64,000 nt of DNA, from NCBI GenBank assembly GCA_020064725.1, contig JAGTWJ010000010.1, positions 558,001-622,000 of the forward strand. Reading direction: 5' to 3'. This document shows, in pieces, positions 46,048-58,195 of the stretch (its first letter is position 1; each line of letters begins with the position of its first letter). The translations under genes were made by a program, and so were the position numbers. This DNA comes from Drechslerella dactyloides (taxonomy: Eukaryota > Ascomycota > Orbiliomycetes > Orbiliales > Orbiliaceae). Under the pieces are notes generated by a model. The model did not search any database and had not been told where the DNA came from. It worked only from the letters and a program-made list of their open reading frames with translations.

Positions 46048-48466
46048 ATGTCTTTCAACGATGAAGTTCCCTCTCCGGAGGAACTGGCTGAAGACTACAG
46101 ATCATCTCTCGAGGATCTGTCGGTGAACTCGAGATGGGAGATTACAAATCTAACCGTCATTGCCAAAGAGAACATTCATGCAGCTCAAGCAATTTCAAAA
46201 GTGATTGAAGAACACATCCAGAAGGTATGTATGGAGTAGCAGAGCCCCGCCGATAAAACAACCGATTGTCTGACCTTTTGTGTGACCTTGAAATTAGACC
46301 TCGCCCTTACGGAAGCTTCCCGCTCTGTATTTACTAGATTCAATTGCGAAAAACGTCGGGACTCCATATACATTATTCTTTGGCAGGAACCTATATAGGA
46401 CTTTCATGGATGCCTATAGCTTAGTGGAAAGTCCGGTTCGACGGAAGCTCGAAGAAATGCTCCAGACCTGGAAACAGCCCGTCCCGGGGTCGACTTCATC
46501 TAACCCGCTTTTCTCTGCTGAGACCACCCGGAAAATCGACAATGCTTTGATAAAGGCGCGGACAGCCGCTGTACAGCAACAGCAAAAGCAGATGAAGCAA
46601 GATAGTGCCCGGTTTGGACTCGGGCAGCCCGCTGCCGCGGCCAATGCAAATGCAGGGCCGTATCGTTCGACTCCAACGCCGCCTATGTTGGCCAACGGGC
46701 ACAGCCAGCCAGGTCCATACGGTCCGCCACAAGGGGATCACTTGGTTAACCGTGGAACGGTGAATACGCAGTGCGCAGATATCTATTCATATCATTATAA
46801 TGCTAATAATTTCCATATCGTATAGCCGCAGCCGCAGCCTCCCAGTCAGGATCCCACGCCCATCCAGAGCCTACCGCACACCAACTATCAGCAGCTGGCA
46901 GCTCATCTAGGACTAGGTGGTGCAAATATACTTGGAAGCGCGCCTACAACGGATGCCCTTTTGAGTGACATCAGGCCCTTGATATCTACTACCCAGACCC
47001 GGTTTGCTGAAAACCCCTGGGATACTGAAGTACAAAAACGACTTAAGGCGCTGCTGGATCTGCAGACAATTCTCAGTACGCAACAGCTTCCCTCGGATCA
47101 ATTATCTCAAATCAAAGACCAGCTGTCCAGAATAGCGATATCAGTGCATGTTCCGCCGACAATTCCAAATATCCCACCTGCGCCAGCAGCGCCGGTAGCT
47201 CAAGGAACAAATCTAGCGGCTCTCCTAGGCCAGTTCTCGAAACCGCAAGGTCCACCGCTACCGGCACGAGCGAGTAGTGCTCTGCCGGCAATCCTCAATC
47301 TCCCTACGATTCCTCTGAACGGCGGCTCGGCCCCAGCGCCTGCCAAGAACCTATTCGAGTCTCTCATATCCGCGGGCCTCCTCAAGCAAGGCAGCTCGAC
47401 GCCCCAGCCGCCAGCAGCGTCAAAACCAAGCACGCCGCTGAATGCAGAACTTCTCCTGTCCGGGCTGATGGGAGCCCAGCTTCCGAGCATACTTCAAGCG
47501 GCTACGGGATCCACTGTCAACTGGGAGACTCTCGACGTAGGCCTAAATTCTGCTTCACTTAAACTGTAAGTTACGTTCCCACGCATCGGATAGACCAGGC
47601 TTCTAACAATTCTCGGCCGTCGGCAGCAACCGCCCACATTTCGTCTCGATCCTAAACGACAGTCTGCCGAATAAATGCGGCTCCTGCGCTAGACGTTTCA
47701 CAAACACGGAGCAGGGGAAGAAGGAAAAGGCTGCCCACCTGGACTGGCACTTCCGCGTGCACCAAAGGATAGCAGACAGCTCCAAACACGCCCAATTCCG
47801 GAGCTGGTACGTTGGCGAAGAGGTACGGCACCACCATTCATATCGCCAAAACGCTTGTGTAACATCACCCTTCCGATAAACTAACAAACTCACGAACACC
47901 ACGCTAGGATTGGATTAAATTCCGCGAGGACGAAGAGTACTCGAGCGTCGTTGCCGGCAGCCAGACCGCACAGGCATCGGACCAGAACCCCGCAGCCGCG
48001 ACGCAAGAAGCCAGCAGCGAAAACTACGTTCCAGTGCCCAACGACCCGGCGCTATCCAACATCACCTGTCCCGTGTGCAAGGAGAAGTTTGCGACAGTGC
48101 TGCACCCGGACACGGAGGACTGGGTGCTGATGGACGCGATCCAGTCCGGTGGGCGGATATACCACGCCAGCTGCTTCGCAGAGATATCAAAGGAAACAGC
48201 GGCGTCGGCGAGCTCGGCGGCGGCGGCAGCAGCAGCGATCAGCAGAGGCTCGACGCCGGACAATAACACCATCGGCAGGGGGAAACGGAAGGCAGATGTG
48301 CGTATCACGTATCCACATGTTCGCCGAAAGACGAGGGCGAAAGCGAAGGCGAGCTAGTTAGCTTGCTAGCTAGTGTTTTGTTCCTTTTCCTTGCAAAACT
48401 AACTGCCTGGATACCCTGCAGCAGGATCTGGCATCTATCATCAACAAGATCAAGAAGGAAAAATAA
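46048..48466 (+). CDS. pcf11: Pre-mRNA cleavage complex II protein Pcf11
   Basis: Cleavage/polyadenylation factor IA subunit that binds the RNA polymerase II C-terminal domain and Clp1 and couples 3' processing to termination. Six exons (46048-46224, 46298-46759, 46826-47565, 47627-47822, 47908-48297, 48422-48466) give 669 residues. The N-terminal CTD-interaction domain runs from EELAEDYRSSLEDLSVNSR through LTVIAKENIHAAQAI, LPALYLLDSIAKNVGTPY and FMDAYSLVESPVRRKLEEML. A Gln/Pro/Ala-rich middle follows. The C-terminal Clp1-binding part has two zinc-finger-like clusters, KCGSCARRFTN ... HLDWHFRVH and CPVCKEKF ... IYHASCF, around SWYVGEEDWIKF. The last exon (QDLASIINKIKKEK) is inferred from a good branch point (AACTAAC) and acceptor. 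Without that splice the protein ends VRITYPHVRRKTRAKAKAS. Confidence 0.9.
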
Positions 48467-49441
48467 ACCCGCTCCTTCATTCCAGGCGAAACGGACGGAC
48501 GGACTGGCACACCTGCATCCCTTTTACAACTTGAACACTTACTTCTACATACATACTTCAATGTGCACGACCAGCGACTACATAGACAGACAGCATCCGC
48601 ATTCCAGCGCCAGCGAATATATTACTTTTCATTTCAGCTTCCTTCTTGTGTGCTTTGTTTGTTTCGGGAGAGCAGGAACAGAAAAAAAAGAAAGAAAAGG
48701 AGATACAAAAAAGTAATAATGATAATCGTAATCATAGATTACTTTTTTGCAGTTGCTATCAAGCATGGTTTTTGTTTTTACTGTACCGAGTGGGGGATTT
48801 CATCACAGGACATTGGGTGAGCGCTCCTGGTGTAGGTAGACTATGGCATCAACGGATTCGAAAAGCCCTTTGATGAGGCTCTCGTTGGGGAGAATCAATA
48901 AACGTATGTACCGTACGTGGTTGAATCCAAAGGCTTGAAGCCAGGGGATCGCATCGATCTAGATCGCCGTGCCCTGGCTCATTGCACCGTTTCTTTTACA
49001 AATTTCACTCGTAAATCCATCGTATAAGCCTATGAAATTCAAATATGCATACCAAGTACGTGTCTACGCAGCTGTATTTGACATGTAAACTTTTATCGAC
49101 GCGAACAGCTACAGGTGCTCAAGCCCGGTCCGGTGCACGGATCGGAAGCAAGGAAGCAAAAGAACGCATTAGTCGAGTGGGGATGCACCAGTGTGTGCAC
49201 GTATGTATGTAGGGAGCATGTATCTGAAAGCCCCTCTGTATAGGGAAAAGAGAAAGGGGAAAAGGGAAAGGTAGAAATTAGAAAATCCCGTCACCCAACA
49301 ATAAGAAGCCCGAGCCAAGTATTTTTACAGTCGCATGGAAATTTCGTACAGTGAAGAAATGAGAATACATATCCGAGTCCAGTCTCGAGCCAGACGCCAG
49401 TCCGGACCCGGGAAGAGACCCAGCCCATCTTTCCTTCTTCT
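48467..49441. other. Convergent intergenic region pcf11/adk1
   Basis: 3' untranslated sequence. It is A/T-rich near 48680-48760. No gene is seen. Confidence 0.6.
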
Positions 49442-50588
49442 CTACTTGGAAGACAGGCCGACCTGGCTCAGTATCGACGACTTCTGGGGCTTGCCTTCGT
49501 TGAAGATCCCCAGGAGCGTCTTCCAAACCGTGGCCGGGTCCTGCGAAGCGTCGACGCCGTGCCAGATACCCCGCTTCTTGTAGTAGTCGACGACGGGTGC
49601 TGTCTGTGCGTGGTAGGTGCCCAGACGCTTCTTCAGGGTCTCCTCATTGTCGTCAGAGCGTTGTATTAAAGGCTCTCCGGTGACGTCATCAGTCATGGCG
49701 GTTTTAGGCGGGTTGAAGATTTTGTGGTAAGAGCGGCCCGAGGCCGGGTGGACGAGGCGGCCGGTGATACGGGCGACGAGCAGGGCGTCGTCGATTTCGA
49801 GCTGAACGGCGTGGTTGAGTTTTTCCTTGCGCGCGTCCAGCATTTGGTCCAGACGTTCGGCTTGTGGCACCGTGCGCGGGAAGCCGTCCAGGATGAACCT
49901 GGAGAGAATCAAATGGGGAGCCTGTTTTTAGCCTCACCGATCTCGAACAATCTCGCGAGAGAAGATTGGAACGAACCCTGATTTGCACTCATCATTGTTT
50001 TCCAGTTCATTCTTGATCATACCGACCATGATTTCGTCGCTGACGAGACCGCCGGCGTCCATGATCTTCTTGGCTTCCTTTCCGAGGGCCGTCTTTTTGG
50101 CAACCTGCGACCGCAGCATGTCACCGGTGGCCTGGTGGAGGTCGCTGCCATTAGCTGAGACTGCACACGATGATATAAAACTGAAATATGGAGAGAGATG
50201 GTGCAACCTACAAGATGGCAGACGCAGTATTTTTCCTTGATCTTTGGCGCCTGAGTTCCCTTCCCTGTACGCCAACCGAAGTCTTGTAAGCCCCACTATC
50301 ACGCTACCATCGGCTCGCTGGTTTTCCATTGTCGCCGTGAATGTTTTTCCTTCCGCCCAGCCGGTTGGGTTTATAAATTTTTTCTGTATGAAATTTTCTT
50401 TTCTTTCTATCGCGCACGGGCTGATGAAGTTGTCATGCTTCCTTACCGGCTCCGGGAGGACCCATCAGAATCATACGCAGCTGCTCCGCCGGCGTTTTGC
50501 CCTGGCCGGACTCCAGCTGTTCTATCCGGCGCTCGAGACCAGCGACGAGCTGTCTCAGATAGCTTATCTCGTCGTTCGTGGGTGCCAT
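49442..50588 (-). CDS. adk1: Adenylate kinase (Adk1)
   Basis: Cytosolic enzyme interconverting ATP + AMP and 2 ADP. Four exons (50588-50447, 50264-50212, 50131-49977, 49898-49442) give 268 residues. The P-loop MILMGPPGAGKGTQAP is split by intron 1. AMP-binding LATGDMLR and the core GFILDGFPRTVPQAERLD follow. The long-form LID is GRLVHPASGRSYHKIFNPPK, and LIQRSDDNEETLKKRLGTYH is the conserved C-terminal motif. About 38 residues forming a probable helix (ISYLRQLVAGLERRIEQLE) precede the P-loop, as in other filamentous ascomycete Adk1 proteins. A probable 5' leader intron (50772-50673, donor GTAAGTG, branch GCTAAC, acceptor ACAG) lies just upstream. It is divergent from pex16. Confidence 0.95.
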
Positions 50589-51359
50589 GTTTCAGGGAAG
50601 CGAGCGAGCGAGCAGATGCGGTTGAGGGAGTGTTTGTGAAGTGGATGAGGTGGGAGGAGAGGAGCGAGGGAGCTGTCCGAGGCCACAGGCGCGTGGATGT
50701 TAGCACGAGAGTCGTCTTTTGAGAGCAGCTCTGACGGGAAATTTTTTATAGCTCGATCGGACGCGCACTTACCGGGCAGGCAGCTGGGGAGAGTTGGGCA
50801 GGTAAGCGGGACGGCGGTGATGGCGATTGGGTGGAGGAGACCAGGTGGAGGAAGGAAGAGAGCGAGCGAGGGCGGAGGGATGTTCCTGGCCTGACGTTCT
50901 TCTTTCGTTCGTTCGTTCGTTCGGACGGTGGGGAGCGAAAAAAGACGGGCGGCGTGGCGGAATGGAGCAGCAGCCGAGAACGCGGGCGAGACGAACTGAA
51001 AACCTTCCGGGCGAGCTGTCAAAGCAGGAGCAGTAGGACGTAGCAGGAGCAAACGGAACCGACGTCGGACGACGCAGCGGCGATGGGGCCACAGGCGGGT
51101 TTTATATCACGACCTGCCGCTTTGTCGAGATCCGGGCGACGGCATCATGTGCTTGCTGGACGGACGAGGGCGAGCTGACCTGCAGCACCCGCCGCCGACA
51201 CGCAGACCTTCCGTCCTCGGCAACCGCGGCCGCATGGTTTTCGGGGCAAGGGAGCTCTCGCCGACGGGCTGCCTGAGCTGCCAGCAGCCGGCCGCTCGCC
51301 CGTCTTTAAATAGAGTCTGCAGCTGCGGTTTCTCGTGATCGCGAGCATGGCGACGGTCG

Positions 51360-51427
51360 ATATTGATGGTGGTGGTGATGATGGCGATGGCGATGGTGGC
51401 GATGGTGGTGACGGCGGTGATGGCGAG
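51360..51427. repeat. GGT/GAT/GGC triplet repeat tract
   Basis: Imperfect trinucleotide repeats. They read as an artificial Gly/Asp polymer in one frame and a His/Arg polymer on the other strand. Confidence 0.8.
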
Positions 51428-52337
51428 ACGTCAGTGCAACACGGCAGCAGCTTTTGGCCTCGCAGGCTGCTCTGGCCCAGCAGCCGCCAGCTCTGGCCGC
51501 CTCCAGCATCATGCGCACACTCGTCGATGAAAGCACGGCGATGTTCACCGACGATGCCTCCGAGATGCCTCCAGCGCGGACACGGACACGTGCGTATTCA
51601 CACTCGCGATGCTCGAGACGACAGCCGGCGGTGTTTGCGGCCTGCGTTGGCGTGTGGCATTTTCCGCGAGCACCCAACCGCCCAACAATTATTCCCGCTC
51701 TTCCTCAACCGATATCGCACAGAACGTCCTCACGATGACGCCGATAACACGCATGCCGTTCCTGATCTCACGGTCGGTCGCCGTCCCTCCCTGCTACGTG
51801 TATGTTTGATGTTCTGACGAGAGTGAGTGCAGCGTCGGCGACCCGCTCTTCGCAGCCTTCATCGGCTCGACCGCCGCCGCCCTGCGGATCCGGCGCGAGG
51901 AGCACGAGAAGGGCCTCCCCGCCAGCCAGCTGTGGCCGACTCTCCGGCGGTGCGTCTTCCAGTCCCGTCTCGAGAGTCCGGCCGACGATGCTAACACGCT
52001 TCGGAGCGGGTGCAGGCGCGCCGGCTTGATCTTTGCGTAGCGGGAAAGTGCAGCCCGCCACCGTCGGCCAGCTGCAAGTGCCAGTGGCCAGGCACCCGTC
52101 GAGACAGCCGTCCCTGTACATACTCCTTCCTACGTGCATTGCATATCCAGAGAGAGAAGCCTTCAGCTGCCTCCAATCGTGTGCTTCCCAGTATCTCGCC
52201 GTCGTGATCGTGAATCCAATCGCCAGAGCGGCGTGCTCTGGACCTCGGCTGTTCAGCTGCGTGTTGTTGCGCCCGGCTGGCGTCTCCTTTCCAATCTCGC
52301 CGGCCTCGTCCCCGTTTCAGTCCCTTCCCTTCCTTCC

Positions 52338-52460
52338 ACCACCACCACCACAACCACCACCGCCTCCACGCCCCTCCGACACCCCTCCCCTCCTTCCGCC
52401 GCCTGCATCGCCATCGCCGCCATCCCAGCCATTACCACCACCACCACCGTCGTCACCATC
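52338..52460. repeat. CCA-rich microsatellite upstream of pex16
   Basis: Runs of CCA interrupted by CCG and CGC end about 55 bp before the pex16 start codon, so they lie in its probable leader or core promoter. Confidence 0.75.
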
Positions 52461-52516
52461 ACGCGACATATCCCGTTCCTTGCCGCCTCAAGTGCACTCT
52501 CTACGCGCCGCCCGCC

Positions 52517-53871
52517 ATGTGTGAAGAACACGACCAGTCGCGCTGCGACGGCGACTGCGCCAACGTCAACAACAACACCGACTCCGACGACAGCACCTTT
52601 CTGCCCCGGAGGTGGCTCGCCCTCTACGAAGACTTTGTCACAAAGAACGCCGGCGCCGTCTCCCAGATCGAATCCTCCCTCCGCTCTCTCACCTACATCG
52701 TACCTGGTACACTCTCCTCCGTTCTCTTCCACCTCGGCCGCATCCTTGTCATCTCTCGCTAACCCGTCGTCCAGCCCGATTCAAGGATGCCGAAATCGCG
52801 TCGGAGTCCAGTACGTACCTCCCCCACAGCTGCCTCTCCAGCATGCATCCGTCCATGTCTAACAATACGCCCTTATTTTAGTTCACAGCGGCATCCAACT
52901 GCTATCGCTCTACCATGACTCCCTCCTCTCCAAGGCCGTCAAGAACCTCCCACCCTCCGTTCCCCGACCTCCCCAGACCCCACACGCTCGCTACACAAAA
53001 TTCTGGACCCAAAAGAGCTCCGCCTACAAAAACATCGCCTTGATGGTCACAATGATCCAATACACAGAGCTGTTCTGGGAGATGGCTGCCAGGCGAAAAG
53101 GCCAGAAGATCAGATGGAGGGTCGTCGTAATCCTCGAAGCGATCAAGGCGATATGCAGGCTCCTGCTCCTGCACCTCACAAAGTCCCGCCCCATCGTGAG
53201 CCCGCCTCTGCCCGAGCGCGAGGTCGACCCCGCCCAGCTGGAAGATGCCGAGGGCTTCAGAAGCCCTCCGCCGGAACCCGAATCGTGGACCATGCCACGC
53301 ACCGGCCTTCGGTTACCTTCAATTCCCGCCTCTGACATCTCAAACTACCTTCTCACAAAGGTCCTGACCGCCGAGGACATCAAGCCGCCGTCCCACCTGC
53401 TGCACAAAGTCAGGGGAACCGGTATGTTGGCCGAGGTTCTGTGGATCGTCCGTCCCCTGGTCTACGCCATGGCTATGCAGAAATGGCGTCACGACAAAAA
53501 GAGCTGGCGGCCTTGGCTGTTGGGCTTCGGCCTCGAATACGCTGCCCGCCAGCTGGCCAAGAAGGACATGTCCGAGACCATACCCGGCGGCCTCCGAGGC
53601 CTTACCGGTCTCGAAAAGGAAGAACTCAAGAGAAGGGCAATGTCAATGGGATGGTGGGCGCTCCGAGGCGCCGCCTACGAGAACATCACAAGGTGAATAC
53701 CCAACGCCCGCGCTTCATCGAACGAAACAACCGCTAACAGCTGCGTAAAACAGGCAATGGTTCACGTTCGTGGCCGATAAACTCAAAGGGAAGCCGCTGA
53801 TCGGCCTCCTCGGTGGCCTCGTCGAAGACTACCAGTACCTATGGGACAACTATTACTTCTCGAGTATGTGA
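52517..53871 (+). CDS. pex16: Peroxisomal membrane biogenesis protein Pex16
   Basis: Peroxin of the peroxisome/ER membrane acting in insertion of peroxisomal membrane proteins and early peroxisome formation. Four exons (52517-52706, 52775-52810, 52882-53692, 53754-53871) give 384 residues. The conserved Pex16 core includes LALYEDFVTKNAGAVSQIES, LRSLTYIVPARFKDAEIASE, GIQLLSLYHDSLLSK, MIQYTELFWEMAARR, RWRVVVILEAIKAICRLLL, MLAEVLWIVRPLVYAMAM, SWRPWLLGFGLEYAAR, ELKRRAMSMGWWALRGAAYE and the C-terminal LVEDYQYLWDNYYFSSM. Two hydrophobic segments (the ILEAIKAICRLLLL and EVLWIVRPLVYAMAM regions) can span or associate with membrane. The acidic Asn/Asp-rich N-terminus is short, and exon 2 is only 36 nt. 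It is convergent with pma1. Confidence 0.95.
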
Positions 53872-55184
53872 AGTAGTCCTTTACTCGTCCGCCGGTACAT
53901 ATATTGCTGCCTTTTTTCTCCATGTATATCTATACACCGTCTTGGCGCATTTTGTTTCATCTCGTTTGTTCTGCGGCCATAAAACGACCAGAGACTGATC
54001 AGCCTTCGGTCGAATAGCTACGACATGAGTTCAACCACACCATTCGATTCCACCCCAGCTGGGCCGGGTGTGCTCCTTTTGCGACCTTCTCGGATCGGAT
54101 CTACCTTCTATCTATACTTGCACCATTTCACATGGCTTTCCTCCATCCGGTCTCCCACGTCCTATCCTCCTTCTCCTTGGTCATGTCTGGCTTTATGTGG
54201 TTGTGGCGTCTTGCCTTTTAAGTTAAAATATGTACTTGTACGAACGGGCCTTATAATTCTAGCACGCGGGGACATGCTTCCTTTTTTTCCTTTTTCTCAT
54301 GTTTGTATGTATCTAGCTTATGTATCTACAGCTACCTAATGACCTATTGTGCCCGCCGAGGGCCCTTGATGCACTGCAACCGCTGTTCGTCTCTCTCCGT
54401 AGATTAAATCTGTTTGGGCAAGTAAAGTACTTACTTACATAGATACTACCCTCGACTACGATTCTGATCGTTATGCTACAGCTACAACCACACTCTTGAT
54501 AATATTATTTGAATGGATTTTTTTTGATTCTCTCCCTATCGATCTCCAAGTGTCATCCACTAATTACCACTGCGACAAAAGAAAACCCGTCAAGCGCACC
54601 GGAAGAAGGATAACATAAACATAACCCGCCCTCTTCCAGCAGCCGGCAGCATGCAATCATGAATACAGACCAAGATAACTCGAAACAACAAGACGACAAA
54701 GAACAAATCGCAGCTGCAAGGTGGTTTCAAAGTGACTTTGCCGTCCGTCGTTATCTTTTTCTTTTCCCCTCCTCTTTACGCGCATGCCTGCGTTACCGTA
54801 ATCGAAAAGAAAGAAAAGAGACATAAACAAAAGCAGGTGGGTGGGCAGCGCGGTTTCGCAATGTGAACGTATGTATGGATAGACTTCTCTATACAAGAAA
54901 CGGACAGACGGGCGCACACAAGATGAACACACGACAGGAGGGTAGGGAGGCGGCGAGACTGATTCTTCTCGTTCGGTCTGTCTTGCTTTTGTTTATTCTT
55001 TTGCTTGTTCATTGACTTGGATTCGTATTACACTCCACAAGTTCACATTAGAGGTGTTGAAAAAAAAAAGTAATCGAGAACGGACAATTAACTTCTCCAC
55101 CATGCGCCGAGAAGCCTCTGCATCTGTGCGAGACATTACTATTATTACACAAAACGAGGACAGCACGATCTATCAAAGACGCGT
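53872..55184. other. Convergent intergenic region pex16/pma1
   Basis: About 1.3 kb holding the long 3' untranslated regions of pex16 and pma1. A short frame at 54025-54339 has Ser/Pro/Leu-rich random composition and no recognisable feature. No RNA gene is seen. Confidence 0.55.
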
Positions 55185-58100
55185 TTACGCGTTCTTCTCG
55201 TGCTGTGTCGAGACACGCTGCATAGAAACAACTGTGAAGAGGCAGACACGTTAGCAGACTGTACTTGGACGACGTATACTTGGGTGATAAGATGGGAGAG
55301 TAGTAGCTTACCGAAATCTTCCAGACTCCTTTGCTTCTGCTTCTGCTTGGGCGACTTGCCGTGCATCAGGTTGTCAAAGCCAACCGAGCCTTGCAGCAGG
55401 TAGTAGACACCACCCATGACGCAGAAGATACCAAAGGAGAAGATCCAGATACGGACAACAGCGACGATGCTGGTGCGGCTGTGCTCAAACCATCCAAAGA
55501 TGGTGAAGAGAGTGGCAATGATGTCGACAATCAGGATGGCACCGCTCAACTCCCACGATGGGATGGAAGACCAGAAGGGACCGTTGGCACGGGTGATGAA
55601 GATGAGCCAGTTCTCAGTGAGCGAGATTTCCAGGAAGAGAACCTCATCGCGGTTACCAAAGTTCTGGACGATACCGCCAAAGTCGTTACCACCAGGGGTG
55701 CCGTCGTTGTGGACCAACATGGTAGTGAGAGTAATCCAGGTACCAATGGCCAGGACGACACCGAGGAGGACGGACATACCCCACAGTTTGGGCAGGTTCC
55801 ACTTGACGGGGGTCTTGGAGAAGGGGGCGTTGTCGTAGGCGATGGCAAGGGTGGCGATATCGGCAAAGATAGCGATGAAGACGACCAGGTTCAAGTTGAG
55901 AGACTCGTTAAGGATGGCGATCCACAGACCCAAGAAGATCTCAAGATGGAGAGACAGGGCGATACGGTAGACAACGTAGGCGTACATACGATGGAAGATC
56001 TGGCGGGAAGTCTTGAGGGCGTCAATGATGGCGGAGAGACCGGGGGCAAGGAAGACAATATCGGCAGCAGAACGAGCAGCATCAGAGGCACCCTCGACGG
56101 CAATACCAGTATCAGCTTTCTTCAGGGAAGGAGCATCGTTGACACCATCACCAGTCATGGCAACGAGGTAACCACGCTGTTGCAGAATCTCGACGACGTT
56201 GTACTTGTGTTGCGGGAAGACCTCAGCGAAACCATCGGCAGCCTCAACGAAATCGTAGACCTCAGAGCCAGGCATTTCACCGCCGCCACCAAGACCGAGA
56301 CGCTCAGCATTGTAGACGTTGGTTCCGAGACCGAGTTGACGAGAGGTTTCACGAGCGATACCGACGGCGTCACCAGTCAACATCTTGATGGAGAGACCCA
56401 GAGTCTTGGCTTCGTTGATGGTGCGGGCAGTATCGTGACGCGGGGGATCAGAGCAAGGCATGATACCGAGGATTTCCCAGTGACCTTCACCACGCTTGCG
56501 AGCAACACCGAGAGAACGGAAACCACGAGTGGCGAACTCAGCGACCTTGTTCTTGTAGTCCATAGCAATTTCTTCCGGGATGGGGTGATCTTCTTCGACA
56601 GTTCGCAGGACGAAAAGAGGGGCACCCTTGACGCAGATGATCCGTTCGCCTTGAGGAGACTCGACAATAGCGGTAACCTTCTTGGAGACAGGGTCGAAGG
56701 GGTGGAACTGGAGAACTTTGTAGCGGGACAGAACAGACTTGGCACGCGGGTAGAACTTGAGCGACTTTAGGAAAGCCTTGTCGATGGCATCAAGACCCTT
56801 CTTCTTGCGGGAGGCAGCGAGACAGGCAGTAAGCATCAGGTCGTCGGCCTCGACACCCTCAACGGTGTAGGGCTCAGCGAGAGAGAGCTTGTTCTTGGTC
56901 AAAGTACCAGTCTTATCAGAGCAGAGGATCTCGACACCAGCGAGGGACTCAATGGCGGAGAGTTTCTGAACGATAGCCTTCTTCTTGGCGAGGTAGGCAG
57001 CACCGACAGCCATGGTGGTGGTAACGACGGCGGGGAGACCGACGGGGACACCGATGATGGTAATAGCGAGGGTGAATTCCAAGATGTGAACGATAGAGTT
57101 GGATCGGTAGAAACCAGCAACCCAGACAATCAAGAGAGTGAAGATGACCAGGATAAGCAGAACGGTACCGATGCCGTTAAGGACCTCAGTGAAGTGACCG
57201 GTACCGGCGGAGGCACGAGAGACGAGAGCGGCAGCGCGACCAACGAAGGTATTGTCACCGGTAGCGGTGACGACCATGAAGGCCTCACCACGCTTGATCG
57301 AAGAGGAAGCGTACATGTTGTCGCCCTTGTGCTTGTCGACAGCGAGAGATTCACCAGTGATGGCGGACTGATCGACCTGCAGGAAAGCATCTTCGGTAAC
57401 GATGCGGCCGTCGGCGGGCACAATGGTACCTTCTTCGATTTGGAGAATATCGCCGGGAACGACTTGAGGGGCCTCGATTTCGAAAAGACGACCGTCACGG
57501 AGAACGACAGCCTTGAGAGCAAGAGTCTTCTTGAGTTCGTCGACGATGGAGCCGGCCTGGAATTCCTGGAAGAAACCGACGCAAGCGTTGAGGAGCAATA
57601 GAGCGCAAATGACACCAAAGTCGACCCAGTCCTCAAGACCTGCGGCGAGAATAGCAGCAGCCTGATTGGTGGAGAACGCTGCACGTTAGCCTTGGCTGTG
57701 TCACAGTGGGGAGAGCTTGTTTCTGTCTTATCGCAGGACATGAAACATGGGGAAACCAAAGCGATGCGCAAACACCACACTTACCTCCATGACGAACTGG
57801 ATGGGACCAACGAAATACATAAAGAACTTCAAGACCAGGTTTTCCTTCTCCTCCTTCATCTGATTCAGACCGTAGCGCTTGCGGCGCGTGTCGACCTCGG
57901 CGGTGGTCAGACCGACGCGGGTATCCGTCTTAAGGAGATCCTCAGGAACGGGACGGGCGCTGGCGCCGACCTCATCGGCCTCGTCTTCCTCGTATACATG
58001 GCCGTCCTCGGACTCGAGATCGTCGATCAAGGCATCGATATCCTCAATGTCCTCGTTGTCGTCAATAGGTATGCCCTCCTGCTTGTCGGCGGTCGGTTCT

Positions 58101-58195
58101 TGCTTCTCAGGGTCGTTGCTGAGATGGCCGCTAGGAATGGAGTGCTTGAGGTGATCCGGCGACTCCTCCGAGCCGGTGCCTTGTGGAGCCGACAT
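55185..58195 (-). CDS. pma1: Plasma membrane H+-ATPase (P3A-type, Pma1)
   Basis: Proton pump that energises the plasma membrane by ATP hydrolysis. Three exons (58195-57785, 57661-55312, 55231-55185) give 935 residues. The acidic N-terminus with DDNEDIEDIDALIDDLESED is typical of fungal Pma1. Motifs visible are [63 protein letters not shown], the phosphorylation site CSDKTGTLTKN, CVKGAPLFVL, MLTGDAVGIARETSRQLGLG, and AMTGDGVNDAPSLKKADTGI, followed by the C-terminal membrane helices. The 15-residue tail VVSMQRVSTQHEKNA, encoded by the last 47-nt exon, carries the Ser-Thr pair equivalent to the glucose-regulated Ser911/Thr912 of yeast Pma1. Codon bias is strong, giving a long antisense open frame. 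A strong acceptor (CTAAC branch ... CCTTTAG) about 35 nt before the ATG points to an intron in the leader. Confidence 0.97.

Larger units (their letters stand above)
50589..52516. promoter_or_regulatory. Long divergent region adk1/pex16 with triplet repeats
   Basis: About 1.9 kb, GC-rich and full of simple repeats: GGTGATGGC-type triplets at 51360-51427, GTTC repeats near 50907, and CCA/CCG runs at 52338-52460 directly before pex16. Numerous frames are open only because of these repeats. No gene is supported. Confidence 0.55.

Noticed and set aside
51335..51817. Gly/Asp-rich 160-codon frame between adk1 and pex16
   Set aside because: The Gly-Asp polymer is the translation of a triplet microsatellite.
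55331..56770. A 479-codon open frame antisense to pma1 (and 57086-57601 likewise)
   Set aside because: pma1 has strong codon bias, which removes stop codons from the complementary frame. The antisense product is an Asp/Gly/Glu/Thr polymer without domains.
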